Source of the DNA: Arthrobacter sp. ISL-5
GTDB taxonomy: Bacteria; Actinomycetota; Actinomycetes; Actinomycetales; Micrococcaceae
Assembly: GCF_018613835.1 (NCBI RefSeq)
Contig: NZ_JAGGPM010000035.1
Span: 1-64,000 of the forward strand
Direction of reading: 5' to 3'
Length of the DNA stretch: 64,000 bases
This document shows positions 8,345-16,476 of this stretch, piece by piece (position 1 is the stretch's first letter; every line of letters starts with the position of its first letter). A program made the translations under genes and the position numbers. Under the pieces are notes generated by a model. It worked only from the letters and a program-made list of their open reading frames with translations, was not told where the DNA came from and ran no database searches.

Positions 8345-8710
8345 GGCCGTGTCCTTTCAAAGCAATCAAAAAGGCCTAACGGGAGACCCCCAAAGCCGGA
8401 AGCTGAATCCTGCGGAATAGAGTGCGGGAACAGCAGCGCTGGTGAACCTCAAGCTGCGGGATTCCCAGCTGTAATAGACAGTTTGAGCAGGTCAGAGCGC
8501 AGAAGTCCAGCAATTCGGCCATCCTGAATCCGGGTATGTACCCGGCAGTAGCCTGCGGCGGGGCTCGGCTCGAGCGCGTCCACTTCCCTGTCAGCGGCTG
8601 GAACCCGATACTGAGGGGGCGTGTGGGACTAGCCCGTGGCGGCAGCCGGAACGGCGGGCGCGAAAACGGCCGCCCTGCCCGGAGGCGAGGCGGCCGTCGT
8701 CGTGGGTGAC
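8345..8710. other. Intergenic region upstream of flotillin
   Basis: No gene is supported in these 366 bases. They hold the flotillin promoter region, a perfect 7+7 inverted repeat CCGGGTA-TG-TACCCGG at 8530-8545 that could be an operator, and the terminator of the DUF3618 operon at 8666-8703. Confidence 0.6.
8666..8703 (-). terminator. Terminator of the DUF3618 operon
   Basis: An inverted repeat (ACGGCCGCC paired with GGCGGCCGT) lies just past the stop of the DUF3618 gene. On the minus strand it is followed by TTTT, as in a Rho-independent terminator. Confidence 0.7.
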
Positions 8711-9307
8711 TCAGGTGTTCCGGACGTGGTCCGTGGCGTCCGTGGCGCTGCCCTTGACGTCGGAGACGGCCGCCTGGCCCTCTCCCTTGACGTGCTCGGC
8801 GGCGTCAGCGGCCGTGGCTTTGACGTTTTCCATGGCTTCCTGAGCGGGTTCCTTGAGCCCCTGGGCAACGTCCTTTGCGGCCTCGGTGAGTTGCGTAGTT
8901 ACCGGTTCGGCCGCGGTCTTCAGGGCGTCGGCGGCCTCCCGCTCCTTCTGGCTCGGCGGGATCAGCGACGAGACGAGAAGCCCGGCGCCAAAGGCGATCA
9001 GCCCCGCAGCAAGGGGATTGCCCTGCGTTTTCACGGCTGCCTTGTGCGGCGCATCGCCGATAGCTGAGCCGGCGTCGCTGATGGTTGATCCGGCTGAGCC
9101 GGTGGCCGAGTGGACGTTGCCTGAAGCGTGGTCCGCTGCTCCCATGACTTTCTCCTTCACTCCGAAGACGGCTTCCTTGACCTTGTCAGTCTGCCTGTGG
9201 ACGATGTTGGACGGAGTCACTTTGTCAGCGACGGCGTCCACGTTGGTGCCGAGGCGTTCACGGGTTGCTTCGATGTCGGCGCGGATGGCGTCCGGGTTTT
9301 CACTCAT
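8711..9307 (-). CDS. DUF3618-domain protein
   Basis: A 198-residue protein whose N-terminus (ENPDAIRADIEATRERLGTNVDAVADKV) is the DUF3618 signature. A central Ala/Gly segment ends in a hydrophobic stretch (about residues 95-118, AAGLIAFGAGLLVSSLI), followed by an Ala/Glu/Lys-rich amphipathic C-terminus. Such proteins sit in actinobacterial operons with Holin-X-type membrane proteins, as here. Function unknown; a membrane-associated helical stress protein is likely. It is last of three genes joined by ATGA overlaps, with GGAGACC before its start. Confidence 0.8.
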   Translation of the reverse strand: MSENPDAIRADIEATRERLGTNVDAVADKVTPSNIVHRQTDKVKEAVFGVKEKVMGAADHASGNVHSATGSAGSTISDAGSAIGDAPHKAAVKTQGNPLAAGLIAFGAGLLVSSLIPPSQKEREAADALKTAAEPVTTQLTEAAKDVAQGLKEPAQEAMENVKATAADAAEHVKGEGQAAVSDVKGSATDATDHVRNT

Positions 9308-9726
9308 CGGTGGTCTCCATTGGGTTTCAGGGTGGGCGGGATTTCCTGGACGGTCTCGACCGTCTGGGGCATGCCCTTGATGGCCTTGAGTTCCTTGCGT
9401 CCGATCGACGCCAGAACTGCGGCAATGATGCCCCAGATAGCTGCCACGACGACGGCGGACCAGCCAAGGCCCATCAGCTCGCCCAGCGCGTACCAGAGCG
9501 CAACGGACAGGAACAGGAGCACGAAGTGCCCGGCCACGCCGGCGCCGGCGAGCATGCCGCCGCCCTTGCCGGCCTTGGTTGCGGACTCCTTCGCTTCGGC
9601 TTTAGCGAGTTCCAGTTCCTGGCGCATCAGCGTGGAGATGTCCCGGGAAACCTCGGCGAGGAGATCGCCCAGGGAGGTGGAGTCCGCCTTGGCATGTGCG
9701 GGTGTGGAAGGAATTTCGCTGCTCAC
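9304..9726 (-). CDS. Holin-X-like (phage_holin_3_6 type) membrane protein
   Basis: A 140-residue protein with an N-terminal soluble helix (LLAEVSRDISTLMRQELELAKAEAKESA) and two membrane segments (about residues 58-80 and 88-108). This is the standard build of the actinobacterial Holin-X family. Despite the family name it is a chromosomal core-type gene, not a phage lysis gene: no phage gene is near. It overlaps both neighbours by four bases. Function unknown. Confidence 0.82.
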   Translation of the reverse strand: MSSEIPSTPAHAKADSTSLGDLLAEVSRDISTLMRQELELAKAEAKESATKAGKGGGMLAGAGVAGHFVLLFLSVALWYALGELMGLGWSAVVVAAIWGIIAAVLASIGRKELKAIKGMPQTVETVQEIPPTLKPNGDHR

Positions 9727-10661
9727 AGGTGTCGTCCTTCGCCCTCGGCATGGGGGTCATCATCGCGCAGCGGAACGCCGGATGCGGAGCTCCCCGGCAG
9801 AGTCTGGCCAGGCGCCGGACCGGTGCCGCTGGTCCGCCGCGGTTCGCCATAGCCCGGCTCCCCATAGGCCGGCTCGCCAGGTGCGGGTTCGCCCGGGGCG
9901 GGTTCGCCGAACGGCGGCTCAGCATAGGCCGGTTCCGCGCTGGCGGGTTCACCGTAAGCGGGGACGGTGTAGGCCGGCTCTCCGAGTTCTGCGTGGTCAT
10001 ACAACGGCTCTCCGGCGCCCGCACCGAGAGTGCCTTCGGCGACGGGCGGCTGGATCGGCTGACGCGGCACGGATGTGCCCGTTGCCGAACCGGTGGCCGG
10101 GGCTCCGGCCTGCAGGCTCCTGCCCAGCCGGCCCGCCAGGACGCCCGCGCCGGCAGCGATGAGCAGGAATGCACCGGGGCGCTGGCGCGCAAAGGACTTA
10201 ACCTCGTCCAGCAGTGATCCCGGGTCCCGGTTGTCCAGCCAGGATGCAATTGCCTGTGAGCGATCGGCGGCCTGGCGAACCAGGTCCGATGCGACACCGG
10301 GCTGGTCCGAGGCGCTGGCCATGCTGCTCAGTTCGCCGGAGATGTTCCGGAGTCCCTGGGCGACTTTCTGCTGTTGCGTGCCCGCCTGGCTGGTGAGGTC
10401 CGATTTCGCCTGGTACAGAAGATCCCGGGCGTTGGTCTTCACTTCGGATGCAACATTCGCTGCCTCCGCCTTGGCCGTTCCTGCCACGTTCTGGGCGGCC
10501 CCTGCTGCCTGGCCGGCCACGATTGCGGCTTCTTCTTTGGCTGTGTCGGTCTTCGAGGCTGACGCCGGGCTCCCGGAGACGCCCGAGCCGTATGCCGTTG
10601 AGTTCTGCGTAGCCGGGGGGACCGTGAGGCTCCCGTCCTGCGGCCATTGGTTCTCTGTCAT
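9723..10661 (-). CDS. Membrane-anchored protein with GEP-tyrosine tandem repeats
   Basis: A 312-residue protein of unknown function. The N-terminal half is Ala/Gln-rich helical sequence similar in composition to YqjD/ElaB-like and late-embryogenesis-like stress proteins. One membrane segment lies at about 175-195 (GAFLLIAAGAGVLAGRLG). The C-terminal third is a low-complexity tail of imperfect repeats of the type GEPAYGEP or GEPAPGEP. I start at the ATG at 10661 (GGAAAGAGAG upstream); an upstream in-frame start runs through the regulatory region. It is first gene of the three-gene operon, divergent from the MarR gene. Confidence 0.75.
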   Translation of the reverse strand: MTENQWPQDGSLTVPPATQNSTAYGSGVSGSPASASKTDTAKEEAAIVAGQAAGAAQNVAGTAKAEAANVASEVKTNARDLLYQAKSDLTSQAGTQQQKVAQGLRNISGELSSMASASDQPGVASDLVRQAADRSQAIASWLDNRDPGSLLDEVKSFARQRPGAFLLIAAGAGVLAGRLGRSLQAGAPATGSATGTSVPRQPIQPPVAEGTLGAGAGEPLYDHAELGEPAYTVPAYGEPASAEPAYAEPPFGEPAPGEPAPGEPAYGEPGYGEPRRTSGTGPAPGQTLPGSSASGVPLRDDDPHAEGEGRHL

Positions 10662-10722
10662 CTTCGCTCTCTTTCCGAAAAGGTCAGCTGCTGTTTCAGG
10701 AACCAGCGTTGCTGGCATGCAA

Positions 10723-10740
10723 TAGTAAGCATGATTACTA
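10723..10740. promoter_or_regulatory. Palindromic site 1 between MarR and stress operon
   Basis: TAGTAA-GCATGA-TTACTA, a perfect 6+6 inverted repeat. A further half-site TAGTAAGCA follows at 10746-10754. The shared core GTAAGCATG also appears in site 2. The position just upstream of the GEP-repeat operon and the 16-18 bp size suit a MarR operator. Confidence 0.65.
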
Positions 10741-10805
10741 ATAAATAGTAAGCACCCTTTGCAATTTTAGCGAAAAAATCTGGGGGAGGCTTGCCCAGTG
10801 GATGG

Positions 10806-10817
10806 TAAGCATGCTTA
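10806..10817. promoter_or_regulatory. Palindromic site 2 upstream of the MarR gene
   Basis: TAAGCATGCTTA is a perfect 12-bp palindrome, embedded in GGTAAGCATGCTTATGG. It carries the same GTAAGCATG core as site 1. The 322-bp gap between the divergent genes contains nothing else recognisable apart from promoters. Confidence 0.65.
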
Positions 10818-10983
10818 TGGTGGAGGGAGCCGACACGGACGGCGTCGACGGTACCTGTCGCTGACATCCCAGAACCCCGGCGGTCGAGTCGCTTAGGCTT
10901 GCTTCCAAGGTGAAACGGGCGCTTCCCGGCGACCAGTGCCGGGCTCCCGACCGACTCAGACTTGAGAAAGAAGGACGACGCCG

Positions 10984-11553
10984 ATGGTCCCGAACGCTGA
11001 CGCTGAGCCGTGGGGCCCCCATCAGTTGCTGTCCATGGCCGCCCGCCTCATCCAGCGCCGCCAGGATCAGGCGCTCGCGGACCTGGGGCTCACCCACGCT
11101 GCCGTAATCGCCCTTCAGGGGCTCACAGCGGGGCCCCTCAATCAGGAGCATCTGGCCGCCGAGATCAAAGTCCGCAGCCAATCGCTCGGCAGGGTGCTGG
11201 CGCGGCTTGAAGGTGCGGGCCTTGTTACCCGCACCTCGAGTTCCCGCGACAGGCGCAGCAATGATGTGGCCATCACGGACGCAGGGCTTGACGCGTTGGC
11301 GGCAGCCCGCGAGGTAGAAAAAGATGCACTGCCCTCAAACCTGGCCGAGGGGGCAATCCTGAGCCGCGAGTTGGCACGGGTGATTAGTTATTTTCCGGGT
11401 CCGCACAAGGCCCGTGCGGCGGGCAGGGAGAGGTCGGAGACGGTGGCGCCAACGGACGCGGACCGCTCAACGGGCACGGAGAACCCGGGTGACACCGCGC
11501 CCACGGGCGCGGCGGAAGAGCACGCTGACGGGACGCCGGACACGACGGACTGA
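10984..11553 (+). CDS. MarR-family transcriptional regulator
   Basis: A 189-residue protein with a MarR winged helix (about residues 12-135). It includes LTHAAVIALQGL, a recognition helix region NQEHLAAEIKVRSQSLGRVLARLEGAGLV, and a wing TRTSSSRDRRSNDVAITDAG. A 55-residue acidic Thr/Asp/Glu-rich tail follows, which is not typical of the family. AAGAAGGA lies about nine bases before the ATG. It is divergent from the three-gene membrane-stress operon, and the palindromes between them suggest that it represses itself and that operon. The ligand is unknown. Confidence 0.85.
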   Translation: MVPNADAEPWGPHQLLSMAARLIQRRQDQALADLGLTHAAVIALQGLTAGPLNQEHLAAEIKVRSQSLGRVLARLEGAGLVTRTSSSRDRRSNDVAITDAGLDALAAAREVEKDALPSNLAEGAILSRELARVISYFPGPHKARAAGRERSETVAPTDADRSTGTENPGDTAPTGAAEEHADGTPDTTD

Positions 11554-11700
11554 GCCCTCAGGCGCTATGCCTCAAGCGGGTTGACGGAGTTCCACGTTGT
11601 GCCCGCGCCGCCGCTGGGCAGCGCGGGTACAGCGTCTTTCGTGTTTGTGATCTGAGTGATTCTGCTTTGCGTGGTCTTGCTCTGCCTGTGTGTGGGTTGC

Positions 11701-11898
11701 CTAGGACCGCCGGGCCATCGAGTGGGGCCACCAGCCGATGAATCCCGACATGGGATCGGGCCAGTTGCCGATGTGGCCCCGCATGGGATCCGGCCAGTTG
11801 CCGATGCCCGACCGGGCCTGGGCTGAGCGGCCGCGAACGGCTCCGGATGATTGCAGGGCAGGACGCGGGGCAGCGGGCAGTTGGGTGTGTGTAGACAT
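11701..11898 (-). CDS. Small Trp-rich repeat protein (WPDPM repeats)
   Basis: A 65-residue frame with a strong ribosome binding site (TCAGGAG, nine bases before the ATG). The second half is three tandem imperfect copies of an 11-residue unit: GIGNWPDPMRG, HIGNWPDPMSG, FIGWWPHSMAR. The first half is Pro/Ala/Arg-rich. No signal peptide, no recognised family. A competing frame on the same strand lacks a ribosome binding site. It may be a genuine small protein; coding status is not certain. Confidence 0.5.
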   Translation of the reverse strand: MSTHTQLPAAPRPALQSSGAVRGRSAQARSGIGNWPDPMRGHIGNWPDPMSGFIGWWPHSMARRS

Positions 11899-11984
11899 GA
11901 CATTTTCTCCTGACTGAACTTTTGAGCCGTACGCCGATGGCGCAGGTGGTCATTTCTGCTGTGATGAGGGCAGAGCTGACCTGT

Positions 11985-12968
11985 TCAGTCGGGGGAAGAC
12001 CCCGGATCGAAGGCAGGGCTGGCAGGAACGGATTGGTTGGCGTCATGGGTCCGTGCACCGGCACCGAGGTGCATGCCGCTCCAAGATCCTGCAACATCGG
12101 CAGCCTGGGCGCCGGAGCCTTCCGATCCCGAGGACGACGATCCGGACGGGCCCTTGGCAAGGGACGCGAGGGGTTCCTGATGCGGCGTGGTGTGGGGCAG
12201 GCCCACGGGCGCCGCCTGGACCGCTCTGGCTGTCGCGGGGCGATGGGGCGTGGTCATCTGCAGCTGTGCCAGCGACGGGCCGGTCGCATCCAGCGGCTGC
12301 CCGCCTGTGGCTCGAGCGAGTGACGTGCCTTCTGATTTATTGTCGGCTCCCAGGGATGGCGCGGCTTGCGCCGGATCTGTTCCTGGGACGGTCACTCCAG
12401 GCTGCGGCGTGGGAACGGCCGGAAGCAGCACGCCCGGCACTGATATCACCGGGTGCACAGCGTGGACGGCGCCTTCTACGACGTCAATGACTTTGTCCAC
12501 CTCGGCCAGCACCGGGGCCGCCGTCTCGGTCACCGTTGTTACGACGGCGTCCGCCTCGCCGATGACGGCATCGGCGGTGCTGGCCACGGTGCCCAGTGTG
12601 GCGTTGGTGGTTCCGGTCACTATGCCCGGCGTGGCGTCGGCCGTGCCGGCCGCGGAGTCTGCGTCGCCGGCCGTGGTGGCTGCCACAGTCGAGACGGTGG
12701 TGGTGACGGAGGCCGTGAGGTTGGGGATGCTCGGAACAACTCGTGCGGCCAGCAACGGCTTTGTGGCCCGCGATGTTGTGAGGTCTGAAGCGGCGCTGGG
12801 AGCACCGGAGGCTGACGCGGTGCCGGCGATTGCGGCGGGTTTGGCGTCCAAAGCCGATGCCTCCGCGGCGGCTGCTCCCCAGATGAGCCATGCCAAGGCA
12901 ACGATCGCGGGTACCAGAACGGCGCGCACGGCAGCGGAGCAAACGAGACGCATGCTGCTGCCGCCCAT
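11985..12968 (-). CDS. Secreted low-complexity protein ending in DPGSSPD (paralog 1)
   Basis: A 327-residue protein of unknown function. The N-terminus MGGSSMRLVCSAAVRAVLVPAIVALAWLIWGAAAAEASA is a signal peptide. The mature part is rich in Ala, Val, Thr, Pro and Ser (repeated TADATPGIVTGT, TVASTADAVIG segments), then a Ser/Gly stretch. The last seven residues, DPGSSPD, are identical to those of the protein at 29584-30666. The ATG at 12968 is chosen because GGGGGGTGT lies eight bases upstream; the same 11 bases CTGGGGGGTGT precede the paralog. It is divergent from a small membrane protein gene. Confidence 0.72.
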   Translation of the reverse strand: MGGSSMRLVCSAAVRAVLVPAIVALAWLIWGAAAAEASALDAKPAAIAGTASASGAPSAASDLTTSRATKPLLAARVVPSIPNLTASVTTTVSTVAATTAGDADSAAGTADATPGIVTGTTNATLGTVASTADAVIGEADAVVTTVTETAAPVLAEVDKVIDVVEGAVHAVHPVISVPGVLLPAVPTPQPGVTVPGTDPAQAAPSLGADNKSEGTSLARATGGQPLDATGPSLAQLQMTTPHRPATARAVQAAPVGLPHTTPHQEPLASLAKGPSGSSSSGSEGSGAQAADVAGSWSGMHLGAGARTHDANQSVPASPAFDPGSSPD

Positions 12969-13131
12969 TCGATACACCCCCCAGAGGCAATGGAAGACCA
13001 GAATATGCCCGGGTCCCGGTTCCGTCCAGACCAAAAATGTTCGAACGCCGTTTGGCCCGCTGATTTATGGCCTGCCGACAGCGATCCGCCGGCTCCTCCG
13101 CCGTAAAATTAATACAAGAGGTGTTGGAGGA

Positions 13132-13311
13132 ATGTCCGGTTCGATCGTCCTAGTCCTGGTTATCCTGGCCGTAATTGCCGTTGTGGCCATCGCCGCCACG
13201 GTGAGGGAAGTCCTGCGCGAGGGACGCGGCCACGTGCCTGCCGAACCGTCGCAGCGCCCTTGGACGGCGGGCAATCTGCCGAGCCAGCCGTACTCCTTGA
13301 TCCGCTTCTAG
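13132..13311 (+). CDS. Small single-pass membrane protein
   Basis: A 59-residue protein: MSGS, then a membrane helix (IVLVLVILAVIAVVAIAATV, residues 5-24), then a charged 35-residue tail. AAGAGGTGTTGGAGGA precedes the ATG. A strong hairpin terminator follows at 13349-13400. No family recognised. Confidence 0.65.
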   Translation: MSGSIVLVLVILAVIAVVAIAATVREVLREGRGHVPAEPSQRPWTAGNLPSQPYSLIRF

Positions 13312-13348
13312 GACGCGTCGAGTGGACGTAGTTCCCGGACAAAGACGC

Positions 13349-13400
13349 AAAAGCGGATGCCGCCGTCGTGATTAATTCACGACGACGGCATCCGCCTTTT
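13349..13400 (+). terminator. Rho-independent terminator
   Basis: AAAAGCGGATGCCG... pairs almost perfectly with ...CGGCATCCGCCTTTT over about 22 bases with an ATTAAT loop. T-rich on both flanks, so it can work in both directions; it follows the small membrane protein gene. Confidence 0.85.
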
Positions 13401-13441
13401 ACGTGCCGCCTCCCCAGTTGGGGCTCTGAGGAAGCGGCGGC

Positions 13442-13635
13442 TCATGGGGTTTCGGCAAGCTCAACCAGCAGCGGTTCCGCCCCTATCACCGCGTGGTCCC
13501 GGCCCAAGTTTCCGAGGCCGGCGGCGCCCTGCGGGGAGCCGATCGTTCGCCCTCGTAGATGCAGTCCACGGGGCATTCGTCGATGCACGCCTTGTCCTTC
13601 ACATCCACGCAGGGCTGCGCGATGACATACGTCAC
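13442..13635 (-). pseudogene. fdxA: Decayed ferredoxin gene (fdxA) with central deletion
   Basis: From a GTG at 13635 the minus strand reads VTYVIAQPCVDVKDKACIDECPVDCIYEGE, the N-terminus of the actinobacterial seven-iron ferredoxin FdxA. The sequence then jumps, with a frame change, to a GSPQGAAGLGNLGRDHAVI segment that matches the family C-terminus. About 45 central residues, including the second cysteine cluster, are missing. The end is formed by a dispersed-repeat copy. It cannot make a working ferredoxin. Confidence 0.75.
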
Positions 13636-13711
13636 GGCCCTACACACCGGTGTAGACGGTCTTGCCCCAGGTGAAGAAGTCCAGTGCGGAACTGCCGGCT
13701 CACCACGGCGT

Positions 13712-13900
13712 CCATCTTGGCGCCGTCGAGGCCGTCACCGGCGGTGTAGGCGGCGGCTCCCTCGGTGAGGAACGCGGACCGGATGCCGGGGGAGAGGTAG
13801 ACGCGGGACGTCGCGGTGCAGGCCTGGCCGCAGAGCCAGCCACCTTGGTGGAGCCGGTGAGGTGCCCGTCCGGCACGTCCCGGACACAGAGCTGGTGCAG
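13712..13900 (-). pseudogene. Decayed aldehyde dehydrogenase fragment
   Basis: One minus-strand frame reads CGQACTATSRVYLSPGIRSAFLTE followed by AGDGLDG, resembling the catalytic-cysteine block (NxGQxCTAxSRxYV) of NAD-dependent aldehyde dehydrogenases. Just upstream a different frame reads DGHLTGSTKVAG, like the FTGST loop. The roughly 100 residues normally between them are gone. The surrounding bases to 14007 contain no gene I can support. Confidence 0.6.
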
Positions 13901-14007
13901 CTGCCCACGAATCTGCGCGGGTCACCTGCACCAACCGGTAGTACGAATATTCAGATTAGATATCTACTCATTCGCGGCTCCTAGTTCCCGGCGTTCGCGT
14001 TCCGGGT

Positions 14008-14469
14008 TTATTTCCTGTCCTCGGCCAGATGCCGCGAGAACATCCAGCCGGCGGCAATCATCAGTACACCCACCACCAGCAGGGTCCAGCTGTCCGTCAT
14101 GTTCAGCGACAGGAAATTGGCCGCCGAATCAACTCCGACACTGAGCCCGTAGATGCTGAGGATGATGTACAGCGCACCGGCGCCCATGAGGAACCTGCGC
14201 GCACCCATTTCACTGCGGGACATGGCCCAGCCGGTTCCGCCGATAACCAACTGCACAATGTTGAGCAGAATGGATACCTGGAACAGGCCAAACAACATGG
14301 CGTGCGAATCAGGCCCAAGGAACATCAGTTCGCCATACCGTGCGGTGATGCCCGGGATAAAAGCCAGTACACCAGCCACCAACGCGACAATACCAACACC
14401 CATGCCGACGTTCTGGACATCTGTCCTACCAAAGTGAACGCCATGTGCATGTGGGGATGCGGTAGTCAT
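14008..14469 (-). CDS. DUF4383 membrane protein
   Basis: A 153-residue protein with four predicted membrane segments (about residues 22-42, 60-80, 95-115, 128-146), matching the DUF4383 family build. GGAGG lies six bases before the ATG at 14469, which fixes the start. Function unknown; widespread in soil Actinobacteria. It sits alone beside the relic region. Confidence 0.78.
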   Translation of the reverse strand: MTTASPHAHGVHFGRTDVQNVGMGVGIVALVAGVLAFIPGITARYGELMFLGPDSHAMLFGLFQVSILLNIVQLVIGGTGWAMSRSEMGARRFLMGAGALYIILSIYGLSVGVDSAANFLSLNMTDSWTLLVVGVLMIAAGWMFSRHLAEDRK

Positions 14470-14644
14470 TTTCTGCCTCCAACCACTGATTGCGGACACC
14501 ATAATTTTACGTCGGTACTCTCGAAAAAGCGCTGACGGTTGCAGGCCTGGTGGCCGTCCCGATTTCCCTCACCATGCCGTCTTCTCAGGGGATTGAGCCT
14601 GTCGGAACGGTCGGGCGAGGCCGCCCGTGGCACGATGGAACACG

Positions 14645-15964
14645 ATGAAACTGCGCGCTGATCAGACCGGAGACCGTGGCCTTCCCATGCCCCTGTGGCT
14701 GCAGGGCGGGCTGGAGTCAGCCCAGGCGGCAATAATTTCCGCTCTGGCGGTCATTGCGCCCATCGCGGCAGTGTGGGCAACGTCCGGTTTCCGGGACACT
14801 CATCTCGACGTCTTGGCGCGCCTGGCCGGCCAGGCGTGGCTGGTCATCCACGGCGTGCCCCTGTACCTGACCACCGTTGCCGAAGGCGCCGCGGCCCGGC
14901 CGGAAACGGGAACGCTCTCGCTCATCCCGCTGGGCCTGACACTCATACCGTTCCTGCTGGCCTGGCGCGCCGGCCGGCGCCTCGCCCGTGCCTCTTATAC
15001 GGACCAGCTGTGGCAGGCGCTGCTGGGTTCGTGGCTCGTCTATGCAGCTTTCGGCATCAGCACCGGCTTCGTCTGCAGGACGGACGAGGTCGAGGTGTTC
15101 CTTTGGTGGGCCGCCCTGCTGCCCCTGGTCCCGTTTGCCCTGGGCATGGTGATCGGCGCACGGCGCGAGGCCGGATCCTGGAGCCGGCTGATCGGCGTCG
15201 ACGCCGTCGACTGGATTGCCCGCACCAGCCAGCACTCGCGCTGGGCCGGATCCTATCTGGCCTCCTCCGCGAAGGCGGGGTTCGTGGCGGTCATGGCGGC
15301 GCTGGCGATTTCCTCGGTGCTGCTGGCGGTGGACCTCCTCATCCACTGGAACCTCGTGGTGGCGGTTTATGAAGGACTCGACGCCGGAGCCATGGGGGGC
15401 GCCGTCCTCACCATTGCCCAGCTCGGCTTCATCCCCAACCTGGCCGTGTTCGCGCTCGCCTGGGTGTCCGGCTCGGGCTTTGCGCTCGGCGCAGGATCGC
15501 AGGTGGGTCCGCTCGGCACGGCCGTTGGGCCGCTGCCCTCCGTGCCGGTGTTTGCCGCCATCCCCGCCGGGCCGCTGGACTTCGGGTTCGTGGCCCTCGT
15601 GGTGCCCGTGCTCGCCGGCGTCCTGGCCGGCTGGTGGTTCCTGCGCGAAGGCGAAAACCACTTCGACGAATGGCTGTCCATCAAGGTCCGCACGCGCTGG
15701 TTCACCGCAGCCGCGTCCACGCTGGCCCTGGGCATCATCATCGGCGCGGCAGCAGGCCTGCTGGCGGGAGCCCTGGCCTGGATCGCGCGTGGATCGGCCG
15801 GGATCGGCCGCCTCACGGACATCGGCCCCGCCCCGTTGTGGACGGCAGTCTGGCTGGCAGCGGAAGTGGGCATCGGCGTCGTCGTCGGATACGCGGCGGG
15901 GCCGTGGCTGGAACGCCGGCAGCAGCAGCGCGAAGCGGACCTCGGGGCCGTGCAGGGCAAGTAG
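14645..15964 (+). CDS. DUF6350 multi-pass membrane protein (PerM-like)
   Basis: A 439-residue protein with about eight to nine membrane segments spread over its length. Its place directly before purN matches the actinobacterial DUF6350 family, related to mycobacterial PerM, which is implicated in cell division under stress. I take the ATG at 14645; upstream sequence includes an inverted dispersed repeat at 14590. The assignment rests on topology and gene order, not on a catalytic motif. Confidence 0.7.
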   Translation: MKLRADQTGDRGLPMPLWLQGGLESAQAAIISALAVIAPIAAVWATSGFRDTHLDVLARLAGQAWLVIHGVPLYLTTVAEGAAARPETGTLSLIPLGLTLIPFLLAWRAGRRLARASYTDQLWQALLGSWLVYAAFGISTGFVCRTDEVEVFLWWAALLPLVPFALGMVIGARREAGSWSRLIGVDAVDWIARTSQHSRWAGSYLASSAKAGFVAVMAALAISSVLLAVDLLIHWNLVVAVYEGLDAGAMGGAVLTIAQLGFIPNLAVFALAWVSGSGFALGAGSQVGPLGTAVGPLPSVPVFAAIPAGPLDFGFVALVVPVLAGVLAGWWFLREGENHFDEWLSIKVRTRWFTAAASTLALGIIIGAAAGLLAGALAWIARGSAGIGRLTDIGPAPLWTAVWLAAEVGIGVVVGYAAGPWLERRQQQREADLGAVQGK

Positions 15965-16002
15965 CCCGGCGCAGGGTTAGCGGGACGGCCGCCCGGTGAG
16001 GG

Positions 16003-16437
16003 TTACGGGCGGAACTGGCTGGGCAGCGAGTTCTCCAGCTGGACCCGGCAATCTGTGCTGGCCTTGCTGGTCAGGGCATGCCGGGCGCAATGCTGGTAGT
16101 CACGGACCTGGTTATAGAACAGCGCCGAGCTCAGCACGATCAGGACCATCACGGCGGACACCACCAGGCCGGAGATGGTGCCGAAGAGCACCAGCCTGGA
16201 CTCCTTGAGCTTGATGGCGCGGATGAGCACGATGATTCCCAGGACAATGCCGGCTGCCGTCAGGATGGCCGTGAGCCACAGGTAGGCGATGTCCAGCTGA
16301 AAGACGAAGAACGAGCCAATCACCGCCACAATGAACATGCGGAACAGTGTGTGCGTCTTCAGCAGCGACGATTTTGCGGCATCGCTGAGCTGATGCCTGG
16401 TCCGCTGGGACCCGCTCGGGCCCGGGGTGGGGTTCAT
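16003..16437 (-). CDS. Small membrane protein of unknown function
   Basis: A 144-residue protein with an N-terminal polar region (MNPTPGPSGSQRTRHQ) and three hydrophobic segments (about residues 33-55, 58-78, 88-110), then an extracytoplasmic-type C-terminus with two cysteines (HCARHALTSKASTDCRVQ). GGAA lies a few bases before the ATG. It is divergent from purN with only 39 bases between the starts, so the promoters must overlap. Family not recognised beyond general DUF4190-like topology. Confidence 0.7.
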   Translation of the reverse strand: MNPTPGPSGSQRTRHQLSDAAKSSLLKTHTLFRMFIVAVIGSFFVFQLDIAYLWLTAILTAAGIVLGIIVLIRAIKLKESRLVLFGTISGLVVSAVMVLIVLSSALFYNQVRDYQHCARHALTSKASTDCRVQLENSLPSQFRP

Positions 16438-16476
16438 GTTTTCCAGCCTACGCGAGCAGCCGCCTAAGCTGGACCA

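Noticed and set aside
9304..9726. Phage lysis holin or prophage remnant
   Set aside because: The family is named after holins but the gene is in a chromosomal three-gene operon with DUF3618 and has no phage neighbours.
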